Source: Novosphingobium sp. HII-3
Lineage (GTDB): Bacteria > Pseudomonadota > Alphaproteobacteria > Sphingomonadales > Sphingomonadaceae
Direction of reading: 5' to 3'
DNA length: 64,000 nucleotides
Assembly: GCF_002916655.1 (NCBI RefSeq)
Contig: NZ_PPSM01000088.1
Coordinates: 1-64,000, forward strand
Shown here: one piece after another, positions 16,679-25,111 of the stretch
How positions within the stretch are numbered: the first letter of the stretch is position 1
Layout: every line of letters begins with the position of its first letter
Notes under the pieces: model-generated
What the model was told of the DNA's origin: nothing
Seen by the model: only the letters and a program-made list of their open reading frames with translations
Databases searched by the model: none
Made by a program: the position numbers and the translations under genes

Positions 16679-18349
16679 TTGAAGGGACCGATCTTCGCCC
16701 AGCCCCGCTCGTTATGGTCACAGCTGGAGACGGCGCGAAGCACTCTTCTGGCGTCGGACCCGAACCGCCTGATCAGCTTCGGCCGGTTCATGACGGTGGC
16801 CTTCGCGGTTTTGGCGATCTGGCTGGATCCCACGCAGCCTTACCTCTACCACACCGAAGTCCATTACCTTCTGACCTTCTATCTCGGCTATTCGGCGCTG
16901 ATGCTGCTGGCGCCGTCCAGGCGAAGGGTGGACAGTCCGGCGCATCTGTTCAGCCATGTGTTCGATACCGTCATCTTCGGCTGTCTGGCACTGCTGACGA
17001 ACGAGCTCACCAGTCCGTTTTTCGTGTTTCTCCCGTTCACGCTGATGGCGATGACGATGCGCTGGGGACTGGGGGGCGCCATACTGGGCGCGTTCTTTCT
17101 GGAGCTCGTGCTGTATGCCATCGGCATTCCGGACATTCTGGACGGAGAATCCGAAGTCAACCTTCTGGTTGTTCGCTCTGCCTTCCTGCTGCTCGCGGCG
17201 CTCATGCTCGGCTATTTCGGCGCGTACCGCGAAAGCAGCCGGCAGAGGCTGACTCGGCTTGCCCGCTGGCCGCTTGAGCCGGCCCTTGGAAGCCGCCGCA
17301 CGTGGCTGAAGGAGCTGTGCCTTCACGCCGGCAGTGTGATCGGAAGTAAGCACATCATCGTCGTCTGGCATGAACACGAGACCGACCAGGCATTTCTAGC
17401 GAGCTGGCAGACGCCGGACTTGGACCTGCGCGAACTCAGCGCTGCACTCAGCAGCGCGGAGATCGATGCCGCTATTTCGGGCGCCTACGATTGCACGACC
17501 GCGAGAGTGCTCCGGGACGGTGAGGTGCAGGCAGTGGCGCACGCACTCACCCGACTGGGGCTTCCGGAGGTTCTGTCTTCCTCATTCGTGGTCTCCGCCG
17601 GCTTTTCCGGTTTGCGCCTGGGAGGGGCGGTGCTGCTGCTCGAACCGAACTGCCGTTGGGAGGAGGCTGTCGCGCTGAGCGAGATCATCGCGACGCGGAT
17701 CGGTGCCGAGCTGGAGCGGCTGGACCTCATCGCAAGGCATTCGGACGATGTGCGGGCGGCCGAGCGCAACCGCCTGGCGCAGGATCTCCACGACAGCGTC
17801 CTCCAGGATCTGACGGCCACCAGTCTCAGGCTTCATGCACTGGGCGCCGTCACCCCCGCCGATGCCGAAAGGCTGCGGGAAATCGAGAAGCTTGTGCTCG
17901 AGCAGCAACGCCGCATCCGGCGGTTCGTCGAAGACCATCGCGATACCGCCGTCGATACACGGGTGGAGGTGGCCGAGGAACTGCGCGCTCATGCCGGCGA
18001 GCTTTCACGAATGTGGGAGGTGGCGGTGCGCTTCGACTGGCGCGGTGGTTCCATGCTGCTTCCGCGCCGCCTCGTCTACGACCTTATGCAGCTTCTCTCG
18101 GAAGCGACGTCCAACGCGGTCCGTCACGGCGCTGCCTCCAGCGTCCACCTGAGCGCCCGGATGCGTGGCGGGGCAATCGAGTTGACGGTGGTGGACGACG
18201 GATCGGGGCTGGACCCGCGATGTGACGGTACCGGATCCGTGTCGCTGCGCGCGCGGATGCATCATCTGGGCGGCGCCATGTCGCTGTCCGACCAGGCCCC
18301 CGGGCTCGCGGTGCGTCTTGTTGTGCCTGTCGAGGAGCTTGCGGCGTGA
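16679..18349 (+). CDS. Membrane sensor histidine kinase, NarL-type partner
   Basis: A 556-residue sensor. Five or so membrane helices span residues 36-182, followed by a GAF-like cytosolic region (about 200-345) and a HisKA_3 dimerisation domain with the phospho-acceptor His371 (RLAQDLHDSVLQDL). The HATPase domain has its N box at about Asn479 (LLSEATSNAVRHG) and G1 box DDGSGL. There is no large periplasmic domain, so sensing is in the membrane or cytosol. The TTG at 16679 gives the longest sensible frame; no ATG precedes the first helix. It overlaps the response regulator as GTGA. Confidence 0.87.
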   Translation: MKGPIFAQPRSLWSQLETARSTLLASDPNRLISFGRFMTVAFAVLAIWLDPTQPYLYHTEVHYLLTFYLGYSALMLLAPSRRRVDSPAHLFSHVFDTVIFGCLALLTNELTSPFFVFLPFTLMAMTMRWGLGGAILGAFFLELVLYAIGIPDILDGESEVNLLVVRSAFLLLAALMLGYFGAYRESSRQRLTRLARWPLEPALGSRRTWLKELCLHAGSVIGSKHIIVVWHEHETDQAFLASWQTPDLDLRELSAALSSAEIDAAISGAYDCTTARVLRDGEVQAVAHALTRLGLPEVLSSSFVVSAGFSGLRLGGAVLLLEPNCRWEEAVALSEIIATRIGAELERLDLIARHSDDVRAAERNRLAQDLHDSVLQDLTATSLRLHALGAVTPADAERLREIEKLVLEQQRRIRRFVEDHRDTAVDTRVEVAEELRAHAGELSRMWEVAVRFDWRGGSMLLPRRLVYDLMQLLSEATSNAVRHGAASSVHLSARMRGGAIELTVVDDGSGLDPRCDGTGSVSLRARMHHLGGAMSLSDQAPGLAVRLVVPVEELAA

Positions 18350-18981
18350 ACCAGCGCGTACTCGTGGCGGACGACCATCCCCTGCTGCTCCGTGGCCTTG
18401 AGGACCTTCTCGGCGCGACGCCGGGCATAGACCTGGTCGGGGTGACCGGCAGCGGGGTCCGGGCGCTTGGCCTGATCCGTGATCTGCGTCCGGAGATCGC
18501 CGTGCTTGACCTGATGATGCCTGATCTCGGCGGCATGGCCATCCTGCGAACGGTGCAGGAGCGGGGCTGGCCGGTTCGCGTTGTATTCCTCAGTGCCACC
18601 ATGTCCGGCCGTCAGGTCGCCGAAGCGCTGAGCCTTGGCGTCAGCGGCCTCCTGCTGAAGGATTTCGCTGCCGAAACACTCGTCAATTGCCTTCGCGAGG
18701 TGGGCAAAGGTGAGCGATGGTTGCCTGAAGAGATGGTTGCGCGGGCCCGGCAGGAGCGTGGAAACGATCCGGGCCGGGCGCTGGCAACGCTGACGCCGCG
18801 CGAACGGGAGATCAGCGAGCTTGTCTGCCGGGGATACTCCAACAAGGCCATCGCCGCAGCCGTGGGATCAACCGAGGGTACTGTCAGCATCCATCTCCAC
18901 CACGTCTACCGGAAACTGGGAATTTCGAGCCGCACCACGCTTGCGACTCTTTTCGTCCGGCATCAGGCCGAGCAGGAGTGA
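18346..18981 (+). CDS. NarL/LuxR-family response regulator
   Basis: A 211-residue regulator. The receiver domain has the acidic pair Asp9-Asp10, phospho-acceptor Asp55 (VLDLMMPD) and switch Lys105 (LLLKDF). The C-terminal LuxR HTH begins LTPREREISELVCRGYSNKAIA with the recognition helix TEGTVSIHLHHVYRKLG. All canonical residues are present, so it should be phosphorylated by the kinase just upstream, to which it is coupled by a GTGA overlap. Its own GTGA overlap with the flippase-like gene suggests that gene is a constant partner. Targets are unknown. Confidence 0.92.
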   Translation: MNQRVLVADDHPLLLRGLEDLLGATPGIDLVGVTGSGVRALGLIRDLRPEIAVLDLMMPDLGGMAILRTVQERGWPVRVVFLSATMSGRQVAEALSLGVSGLLLKDFAAETLVNCLREVGKGERWLPEEMVARARQERGNDPGRALATLTPREREISELVCRGYSNKAIAAAVGSTEGTVSIHLHHVYRKLGISSRTTLATLFVRHQAEQE

Positions 18982-20009
18982 ACGATCGCGCCGCAGGGGC
19001 GTCCAGAACGCGCACGATCCTCCCGGCCGCAGCCGGAGTGGTCCTCGGCGCCGGTTTCCTCGTGCTGCTCTGGACATCGATCGACCTGGGCCAGGTGAGT
19101 GCGTTGCTCGCTCGCGCGACACTGGCGCCTCTGTTTCTCGCGCTGCTGGCCTACGCGATGGATTTCGTGCTGCGCGCCGTGCGCTTCTGGTACCTGCTGG
19201 AGCCGGGTGAGACGAAACGCATTGCGCTTCGTCCGACGGTTGCCCCCTTCATCGCCAGCTTCGGCATAAGCGACATACTGCCGTTTCGCCTCGGAGATCT
19301 GTTTCGCATTCACTGGTTCTACACGCGCTTCGGCCTGCCGGGGGCCGCCGTGATCGGAGCGATGATTGTCGAGAGGCTGCTCGATCTGGCGGCGATCCTG
19401 GTCGTCGCCGGGGCCGCTGTGTGGCTCGCGCGGAGCGACCTTCCCTCCAGCATTGCGCATGACCTTGCCGGCGTTCTTGCTGTCGCCGCAGGAGCCAGCG
19501 TGATCGTGTTGCTCGCACCGCGCGCGACGAGTGGGATCTGCACTGTGCTGGCGGCCCGTACGAAGCGTACGTGGCTGCAGCGCCTTGCCGATGCAGCCCG
19601 GTCCCTGGCTCTGGCGCTGAAGGCACTGGGTGGCTTTAGGCGAATGGCGGCGCTGCTGGCGGTATCCGTCGCGCTCTGGTTGCTCGAAAGCCTTGTCATG
19701 GTCGGAGCCTGGATGAGCCTCGGCGGGACGATCGAGGACGGGCTGAAGCCTCTGGTGGCCTTCGGCCTCGCGACCCTCGGGACACTGGTTCCTGCGCTGC
19801 CCGGCCATTTCGGATCCTACGACGCTGCCGGCGTACTGTCGTTCGCGGTCCTCGGAGTCCCGGCTGAAGCGGCAGCAGCGGTCGTTCTTCTGGCGCACCT
19901 TCTGCTGTGGTTGCCAACGGTCCTGTTCGGGATCGCCTGGCTCCTCCTGACCCGACCAGCCGAGTTCAGAAGGGGCACGAACGCTATCGGCTCCGCCGCT
20001 CCAGCATAG
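18978..20009 (+). CDS. Flippase-like membrane protein of the YbhN/LPG-synthase TM family
   Basis: A 343-residue integral membrane protein with about eight helices. It shows the family marks LRAVRFWYLLEPGE, a SFGISDILPFRLGDLFRIHWF segment, an amphipathic loop with VERLLDL, and a late LVPALPGHFGSYDAAGV segment typical of the lysylphosphatidylglycerol synthase TM region (UPF0104). It lacks the catalytic GNAT-like domain of MprF, so it is not an LPG synthase; such stand-alone proteins are thought to move lipids or lipid-linked sugars. It is translationally coupled to the response regulator. Its 3' end overlaps the convergent GMC gene by 26 bases. Confidence 0.82.
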   Translation: MNDRAAGASRTRTILPAAAGVVLGAGFLVLLWTSIDLGQVSALLARATLAPLFLALLAYAMDFVLRAVRFWYLLEPGETKRIALRPTVAPFIASFGISDILPFRLGDLFRIHWFYTRFGLPGAAVIGAMIVERLLDLAAILVVAGAAVWLARSDLPSSIAHDLAGVLAVAAGASVIVLLAPRATSGICTVLAARTKRTWLQRLADAARSLALALKALGGFRRMAALLAVSVALWLLESLVMVGAWMSLGGTIEDGLKPLVAFGLATLGTLVPALPGHFGSYDAAGVLSFAVLGVPAEAAAAVVLLAHLLLWLPTVLFGIAWLLLTRPAEFRRGTNAIGSAAPA

Positions 20010-21444
20010 CGATGGCGTTGCGACGCGCGACGGCCATCACGGTGCCCTGCGGATTGACTCCGGTGGGAGTACAGAGAAGCGAAGCGTCGTTGATGTACAG
20101 GCCCTCCGTCCCGAACATCGCTCCGAACGAATTCACGGCGCAGACCCGCTCATCCTCTCCCATCGGGCAGGACGAGAAGACATGGACGGAGGTGAGACTT
20201 CCGTCTGCGGGCCGAAGCCTGGCGGGGAGGGAGGCAATGTCTGCACGGGATTCCAGCACGGGATAGCCCGGTATGCACGGATAGATGCGTCGCGCTCCCG
20301 CCGCGAAGAGAGCCGTGGCGAGACGGGCCAGGTTCACGGCCAGAAGTGCAAGGTCGTCCTCTTCGAACCGTACGCGCACCATGGGATCAACGAAGCCCCG
20401 CACGTTACGGACCCGGGCACTGCCACCGCTGCTCTGTACATAGTAGAGGCCCATGTTCTGCCAGTGCTCTCTGACGAGCGACCACGCATCCTTTTGGCCT
20501 GCCAGAGCCATCCCCAATTGCGCTGGCGTGCTGATGGAACAGCCCATTCCGATCTGGGGCTCGAACTCCCGGATCTGGTGGACCGGGTCATAGTCGCCCG
20601 CGCGGTTCACCATCTCCCCAAAGTCGGCGACGACCTTCACCATCGGATGAAACCGCAGCGTGTTGCCGATGTTGCGCGTCATCCCGGAGCGCCGGAGCAG
20701 GGCGGGCGTTTGCACGGCCCCGCACGCGACCACGATGCGGTCCGCCCTGACCTCCGAACGATGGCAGCCACCATCGGCACCCCGCTGCTCGGTTTCGGCG
20801 ATCCAGAACGATCCCTCCCGGCGCAGGCGTCGGACGCGGGTGGAGGACAGGAGCTGCCCACCGGCCTGGCGGAAGCGCGGCACGAACGTGGCGGACATGG
20901 ATTGCTTGCCACCGGGCGGTGCGGAGGAGCGAAGAGCCTCTTCCGGCGAGTACGTGTACAGCCGGGGGGCTTCCCCTGCATGCCAGCCGTGCACCTCGGC
21001 TCCCGATTGCAGGCGCCGGGAGATTTCAGGCGCCCGGTGATGCGCGTACTCCACTCGGGCGACCGTCTCGCAGGCTTCGAAATGCGGCCGCATCACTGCG
21101 GGCTGCAGATCCTTAACCTGAAAACGCCGCGTCCACTCCTCCAGGATGTATTCGGGCGTGCGGTGGTAGAGGCCTCGGTTGATCTCGCTTCCCCCACCCA
21201 CGCAGCGGCCTTCCACCCACGCAAGCTTGCTGTTGCCCAAGGCCACGCTCACCCCGGCGTTGCGGTATTTCAGCAGCATCTCATCGCAGGAAAACGGCGC
21301 GGCCGCATCAAGCGCCAGATCGGCGCCTTCCTCGAGCATGAGGACGTCCCGGCCCGCCTCGGCGAGGACGGCGCCTGTCACGGCGCCCCCTGGGCCGGAT
21401 CCTATGATCAGCGTCTCGGTCCGCCTCGGCCTCAAGGGGCTCAT
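19984..21444 (-). CDS. GMC-family FAD oxidoreductase
   Basis: A 486-residue flavoprotein. It has the N-terminal FAD motif IIGSGPGGAVTGAVLAEAG, the GMC signature (EGRCVGGGSEINRGLYHR), a middle substrate domain, and the C-terminal catalytic region (SVHVFSSCPMGED, YINDASLLCTPTGVNPQGTVMAVARRNA). Family members oxidise alcohol groups of sugars, sterols or alkanols. It is the last gene of the six-gene operon starting at 26592 and overlaps the small upstream gene as ATGA. Its place next to a UbiA enzyme and a phosphatase suggests oxidation of a prenyl-linked or free sugar; this is inference. No signal peptide is present. Confidence 0.88.
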   Translation of the reverse strand: MSPLRPRRTETLIIGSGPGGAVTGAVLAEAGRDVLMLEEGADLALDAAAPFSCDEMLLKYRNAGVSVALGNSKLAWVEGRCVGGGSEINRGLYHRTPEYILEEWTRRFQVKDLQPAVMRPHFEACETVARVEYAHHRAPEISRRLQSGAEVHGWHAGEAPRLYTYSPEEALRSSAPPGGKQSMSATFVPRFRQAGGQLLSSTRVRRLRREGSFWIAETEQRGADGGCHRSEVRADRIVVACGAVQTPALLRRSGMTRNIGNTLRFHPMVKVVADFGEMVNRAGDYDPVHQIREFEPQIGMGCSISTPAQLGMALAGQKDAWSLVREHWQNMGLYYVQSSGGSARVRNVRGFVDPMVRVRFEEDDLALLAVNLARLATALFAAGARRIYPCIPGYPVLESRADIASLPARLRPADGSLTSVHVFSSCPMGEDERVCAVNSFGAMFGTEGLYINDASLLCTPTGVNPQGTVMAVARRNAIAMLERRSR

Positions 21445-21812
21445 GTCGCCAGCGGCCGGCCGCTGCGGGCAGTCCGGACATACTGATAGAGGCCATGGGT
21501 CGCAAATGCGGTGTAGAAGGCGATCATGGCGCGCTGCACGCTCACGCGGGAGCGGCGCCAGCGCTCCACATAAGCCCGCTGATCGTCTGGCCACAGGCTT
21601 GAGAACCGATGCCCGCAAAGCGGTATCGCCGCCAATTCGAAGATCATGCCGAGAATCCGGAAACCGAGGCGGAAATGGTCAGGCATCGCTGCGACTGTCG
21701 CCAGCACGTAGTGCGCCACTTCCCGCCGCTGGAATGGGTCCGCTTCCGGGTTCACTTCACCGACGAGCACGTCGATGAGGCTGCAGACCGTGCGATCAAA
21801 TCGCGGAACCAT
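21441..21812 (-). CDS. Small unknown protein coupled to the GMC oxidoreductase
   Basis: A 123-residue, mostly helical soluble protein (MVPRFDRTVCSLIDVLVGE...VQRAMIAFYTAFATHGLYQY). No family is certain. The layout, directly before a GMC flavoprotein with an ATGA overlap, and the C-terminal aromatic helix resemble the gamma (subunit 3) chain of gluconate 2-dehydrogenase-like GMC complexes, so an accessory subunit is a fair guess. The ATG at 21810-21812 has AAGGAG 7 bases upstream, inside the end of the HAD gene, which it overlaps by 17 bases. A longer frame exists but lacks a ribosome site. Confidence 0.65.
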   Translation of the reverse strand: MVPRFDRTVCSLIDVLVGEVNPEADPFQRREVAHYVLATVAAMPDHFRLGFRILGMIFELAAIPLCGHRFSSLWPDDQRAYVERWRRSRVSVQRAMIAFYTAFATHGLYQYVRTARSGRPLAT

Positions 21813-22515
21813 GGCCTGTCTCCTTGTGAAGGCCGGAGAAGATCGCTTCGTCGAAGCGCCAGAACGAGGGAAGCGCACGGAAGCGGCGGGAGGATCGCAG
21901 GAGCACCTTGGCGCCAACCGTGATCGCAGGTGCCACGTCCCGGTCCCGGCGATCGCCGATGACGATTGCCTCGCGCGCCGGCACGCCGGCGCGTGAAAGA
22001 AGTATTCGCAACCCTTTGGGGTCCGGCTTCAGACGCCCCACGGCGCTGTCACCCGCCCAGATCGCGTGATCAGCCTCAAGACCCAATGCGGCGAGTTTGG
22101 CCGCAACGGGATAGTCCGACCACACGGCAACCGCGCGCCCGGTCGCGCGTATTGCGGCGAACAGGTCATCGATCCCGGCGGCCTTGTAGCGCGACAGGAG
22201 CGCGAGAGGACGCCGCTCCATCCACTCCTCGACGCAGGCCCGGACTTCACCTTCGTCGATCCCGCAGGCGACGGCCGTCTCCAGGTACTGCTCGCGCAGG
22301 AAGTTGCCGCAGCCGGTGCCGGCGGTCTGCTCGCCCAGACGCTCGCGCACTCTGCGGAAGCAGCGCAGAATAAGGATCGTCCGGAGGCTGCGCTTGCGCA
22401 CTGCGTCCCGAAGAAGGCTCCAGGCCATGGCACGCCGTAGAGGCGGCTGATCGTAGAGGGTGCCATCAAGGTCGAAGATGGTGAGACGGATGTCCTGCCA
22501 GTCAACCTCGCTCAT
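21796..22515 (-). CDS. HAD-superfamily phosphatase
   Basis: A 239-residue HAD hydrolase. Motif I is FDLDGTLYD (nucleophile Asp15, acid/base Asp17), followed by a helical C1 cap (AVRKRSLRTILILRCFRRVRE...), a motif II-like VWSDYP, motif III Lys (RLKPDP) and motif IV (IVIGDRRDRDV). It is coupled by ATGA to the UbiA gene. In other bacteria a HAD domain is found fused or adjacent to UbiA enzymes that put phosphoribose on polyprenyl phosphate, where it removes the 5-phosphate from the product. That role is inferred here; no other substrate clue is visible. Confidence 0.85.
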   Translation of the reverse strand: MSEVDWQDIRLTIFDLDGTLYDQPPLRRAMAWSLLRDAVRKRSLRTILILRCFRRVRERLGEQTAGTGCGNFLREQYLETAVACGIDEGEVRACVEEWMERRPLALLSRYKAAGIDDLFAAIRATGRAVAVWSDYPVAAKLAALGLEADHAIWAGDSAVGRLKPDPKGLRILLSRAGVPAREAIVIGDRRDRDVAPAITVGAKVLLRSSRRFRALPSFWRFDEAIFSGLHKETGHGSAI

Positions 22516-23543
22516 GGGTGTGCCTTTCGCTGCATGTCTACCGGCGTGAAGCTTCGGTTGGTCAGCTGATCGAGGCCCGGCATGTCGAGGAACGACAGGG
22601 CGGTGAGCACCGTCAGGGCGAGGCCAAGCGTGCTCATCAGGCGGCGAGACCGGAACATGCGTTCGGGGCGTTGCGCGATGGAATGCGGCAGCATCGAAAG
22701 CCACAGATAGCAGGCGAACAGCATGGCAATGAAGGGGAGCGCCAGCACAAATTCGATGCGGTACTTCACCAGGAACACGGCGAGGAAGAAGGAGGAGAGC
22801 ATCGCGTAGACAAGGCAGCTCACGATCAGGCTTTCAGCCGTGTAACCGGCGAATGACTTGCGATAGCGGCGGAGCACCTCCGTTCCCGCACCCGCGGTGA
22901 TGTCGCGGTATTCGGACAGGCGCTTCGAGCCCATCAGGAACGCGCCTCCGGTCCAGTACGCCAGCATGAGGCTGGCGGGGGGGAGGCTGGTGGGATCCAT
23001 CATCAACCAGCCCAGGCCCAGGCGTATCGGATTGTTCACCGATTCCGAGATTACGTCCAGAAACGGTCGATCCTTCGAACGGACGGGCCGCACGTTGTAG
23101 ACGAGGCCGGACAGCAGGAAGGCGGCGCTGGTCACAAGGAATGCGCTGCCCAGCACGGACGCGAGAAGAAGGCCAAAGACGGCGAAGATCGCGTATTGAA
23201 GGTAGACGATCTCGGGCGCGAGTTGCAGCGACACGGCCGTGCGGCGGTACTTCACCGGGTGATGGGCGTCGCTCTCCCGATCGAGCCATTCGTTGATGAC
23301 GTAATTAGCCGATGCGATGGCGATCGCGGAGAGGACGCCGATGCCGATGCGCAGAGGGGCGTCGGCAAGCGATGGCTCCCGCAGGGCGTAGGCCAGGATG
23401 AGGCCCGGTATGATGAAGACATGCTTGGTGGCATGGTCGAACCGCGCTAGCGTCAGGTAATCCAGAAGGCGGGCGGAAGGCTTTGTTCCTTGCAGGGCCG
23501 GTTGCATTGCGGCGTTCTCCGGGCTCGGGGTGAGGCGGGTCAT
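22512..23543 (-). CDS. UbiA-family prenyltransferase, polyprenyl-phosphate phosphoribosyltransferase type
   Basis: A 343-residue membrane enzyme with about nine helices. The first Asp-rich motif is Asn84-x3-Asp88-x3-Asp92 (NEWLDRESD) followed by HPVKYRRTA. This N-D-D-HP-K-R pattern is that of decaprenyl-phosphate phosphoribosyltransferases (Rv3806c type), which use phosphoribosyl diphosphate and polyprenyl phosphate, rather than of quinone or haem prenyltransferases. The second motif region lies at about residues 205-225 (RLSEYRDI). It overlaps both neighbours as ATGA. Assigning ribose as the sugar is inference; the motif resemblance is what is seen. Confidence 0.82.
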   Translation of the reverse strand: MTRLTPSPENAAMQPALQGTKPSARLLDYLTLARFDHATKHVFIIPGLILAYALREPSLADAPLRIGIGVLSAIAIASANYVINEWLDRESDAHHPVKYRRTAVSLQLAPEIVYLQYAIFAVFGLLLASVLGSAFLVTSAAFLLSGLVYNVRPVRSKDRPFLDVISESVNNPIRLGLGWLMMDPTSLPPASLMLAYWTGGAFLMGSKRLSEYRDITAGAGTEVLRRYRKSFAGYTAESLIVSCLVYAMLSSFFLAVFLVKYRIEFVLALPFIAMLFACYLWLSMLPHSIAQRPERMFRSRRLMSTLGLALTVLTALSFLDMPGLDQLTNRSFTPVDMQRKAHP

Positions 23544-25111
23544 GGCTGTGCCTGCTGTGCGGCTGCGCCGTCAGGCACCTGGTAGATGCGGCCATCGTCA
23601 AAGCGGGCGGGACGGGGCAGGGAGAGCAGGCGCACCAGCTCGGGCTCCGAAGCCAGGTAGAACCGCCAGTCGAGATGGTCGTAGAAGACGAGGAAGACTG
23701 GCCGCGTCCTGGCCTGGAGCTGTATGCGGGCAAGCTGGGCGGGCAGCTCGTTTCCGGGCTCGGGGCGATCGGTGCGGTATTGCTTCGTCTGGGGCGAGAG
23801 AAAGGTCTTGCGCCCCGTCTTCAGGGCGGTCACGTCAGGACCGTTCGCATAGAGCACCGCGTCGGCGGGAAGTTTGCGAACAGCAGCGATGGTCGCCGAA
23901 TTGCGCCATATGTCGGCGTTGTAGCCGCCGCCATCCCGCGCCGTCTTCAGCGTATGCGCAGCGGTTCGCACACCGTGCGAGAGGCCTACCACCACCGCCA
24001 GAGCCAGGAGGAACGTCCTTAGACTTGGCGCTTCCTCAAGCCGCGTGAACTGGACGGACAGCAGCATGACAAGGAAGAGATAGGCGGGAAGCGCGTAGCG
24101 TCCGTCGAACGTAAGGTTCGCTTCTATCGTGGTGGAAAGAAGCACGAAGCCGAGATAGCCGACGAACATGCCCCCCACAATGATGGTCAAAGCTGCCCTG
24201 TTGCCGGCTTGCCCCTCCGGCAGCGACTGCCGGTCGAGATGGTGGTCGACCTCGCGTCGGACCTGCATCAATGCCGTGCCCAGAACCACCAGAAGCAGCG
24301 CCAGGCGCAGCGTCAGGCCGAAGCGTCCGGGCAGCACCCAAGCCAGGAATGCATCGAGGCTCGCCCGCCATTCGGCTGCTCCCATGTTCCCGTAGAACGC
24401 GAGCTCTCGTCCGATCGACCGACCGGAACTGATCTGGCTCCAGGCTACCCAGGAGAAGAAAATCCCCCCACTGACGAGAGCAAGAAGCAGGCAGTCCTTC
24501 AGACGATCAGGGAGAGCGCGGCGCCTGTCTAGGAGTATGGCTGCCGCGATTGCGGCTCCGAGCGGGGGGGCTGTGAAGCGCGTCAGGCTGGCAACGCCGA
24601 GCAGCACCGCGCTGAGGACGAGATCCGTGCGCCGGAAGCTCTGCAGATAGCTGAGAGCGCACCAGATGCTTAGAAGCAGGAAGCTGAGAAAGGGCGCTTC
24701 CGACATGGCGGAGGCATGCAAGCCGACGAACTGGGGCGCGAACGTCGCTAATCCCGCCCCGACCGCAGCCACGCGCCAGTCTCCGCTGCCGCGCAGGATG
24801 AGCCCGTGTATGAGAAGCACGTTAGAAACGAGGGTCAGCAGGGCGATTGCCGTCGCTGCCGCGCTCAGGGAGATATCGAGGCTGAGGCCCCCTGTAAGCA
24901 GCCAATGATAAACCGGCGCATCGTAGGGAACCGGGCTGATCCCCATGTAGCGAGTGGAGTCCGGCTGAATAGCAAGTCCGTGGCGTGTATTGGCCGCGAA
25001 GAGGAGGAGGGATGCTGCGAGAAGCGCCGAACGGGAGAGGCTGATATCCAGAGAAGAGCCGCCGTACGAGGCCCGGAGGAACCGTGGGGATCCTGTGAGT
25101 GCATAAGCCAT
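23540..25111 (-). CDS. GT-C-like polytopic glycosyltransferase
   Basis: A 523-residue protein with 11-12 helices. An early loop carries an acidic residue at the usual GT-C position (QPDSTRYMGISPVPYDAPVYHWLL), and the overall plan is that of ArnT/PMT-type enzymes that use polyprenyl-phosphate sugars. The C-terminal third is a soluble domain (from about residue 390) with a repeated LPADAVLYANGPD pattern, common in these proteins. No closer family is recognised. Its coupling to UbiA (ATGA) and the aminotransferase (TGATG) makes it the likely consumer of the lipid-linked sugar made by the operon; this is inference. Confidence 0.75.
   Translation of the reverse strand: MAYALTGSPRFLRASYGGSSLDISLSRSALLAASLLLFAANTRHGLAIQPDSTRYMGISPVPYDAPVYHWLLTGGLSLDISLSAAATAIALLTLVSNVLLIHGLILRGSGDWRVAAVGAGLATFAPQFVGLHASAMSEAPFLSFLLLSIWCALSYLQSFRRTDLVLSAVLLGVASLTRFTAPPLGAAIAAAILLDRRRALPDRLKDCLLLALVSGGIFFSWVAWSQISSGRSIGRELAFYGNMGAAEWRASLDAFLAWVLPGRFGLTLRLALLLVVLGTALMQVRREVDHHLDRQSLPEGQAGNRAALTIIVGGMFVGYLGFVLLSTTIEANLTFDGRYALPAYLFLVMLLSVQFTRLEEAPSLRTFLLALAVVVGLSHGVRTAAHTLKTARDGGGYNADIWRNSATIAAVRKLPADAVLYANGPDVTALKTGRKTFLSPQTKQYRTDRPEPGNELPAQLARIQLQARTRPVFLVFYDHLDWRFYLASEPELVRLLSLPRPARFDDGRIYQVPDGAAAQQAQP

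Noticed and set aside
18978..20009. Complete MprF lysylphosphatidylglycerol synthase
   Set aside because: Only the membrane domain is present; the catalytic C-terminal domain is missing.
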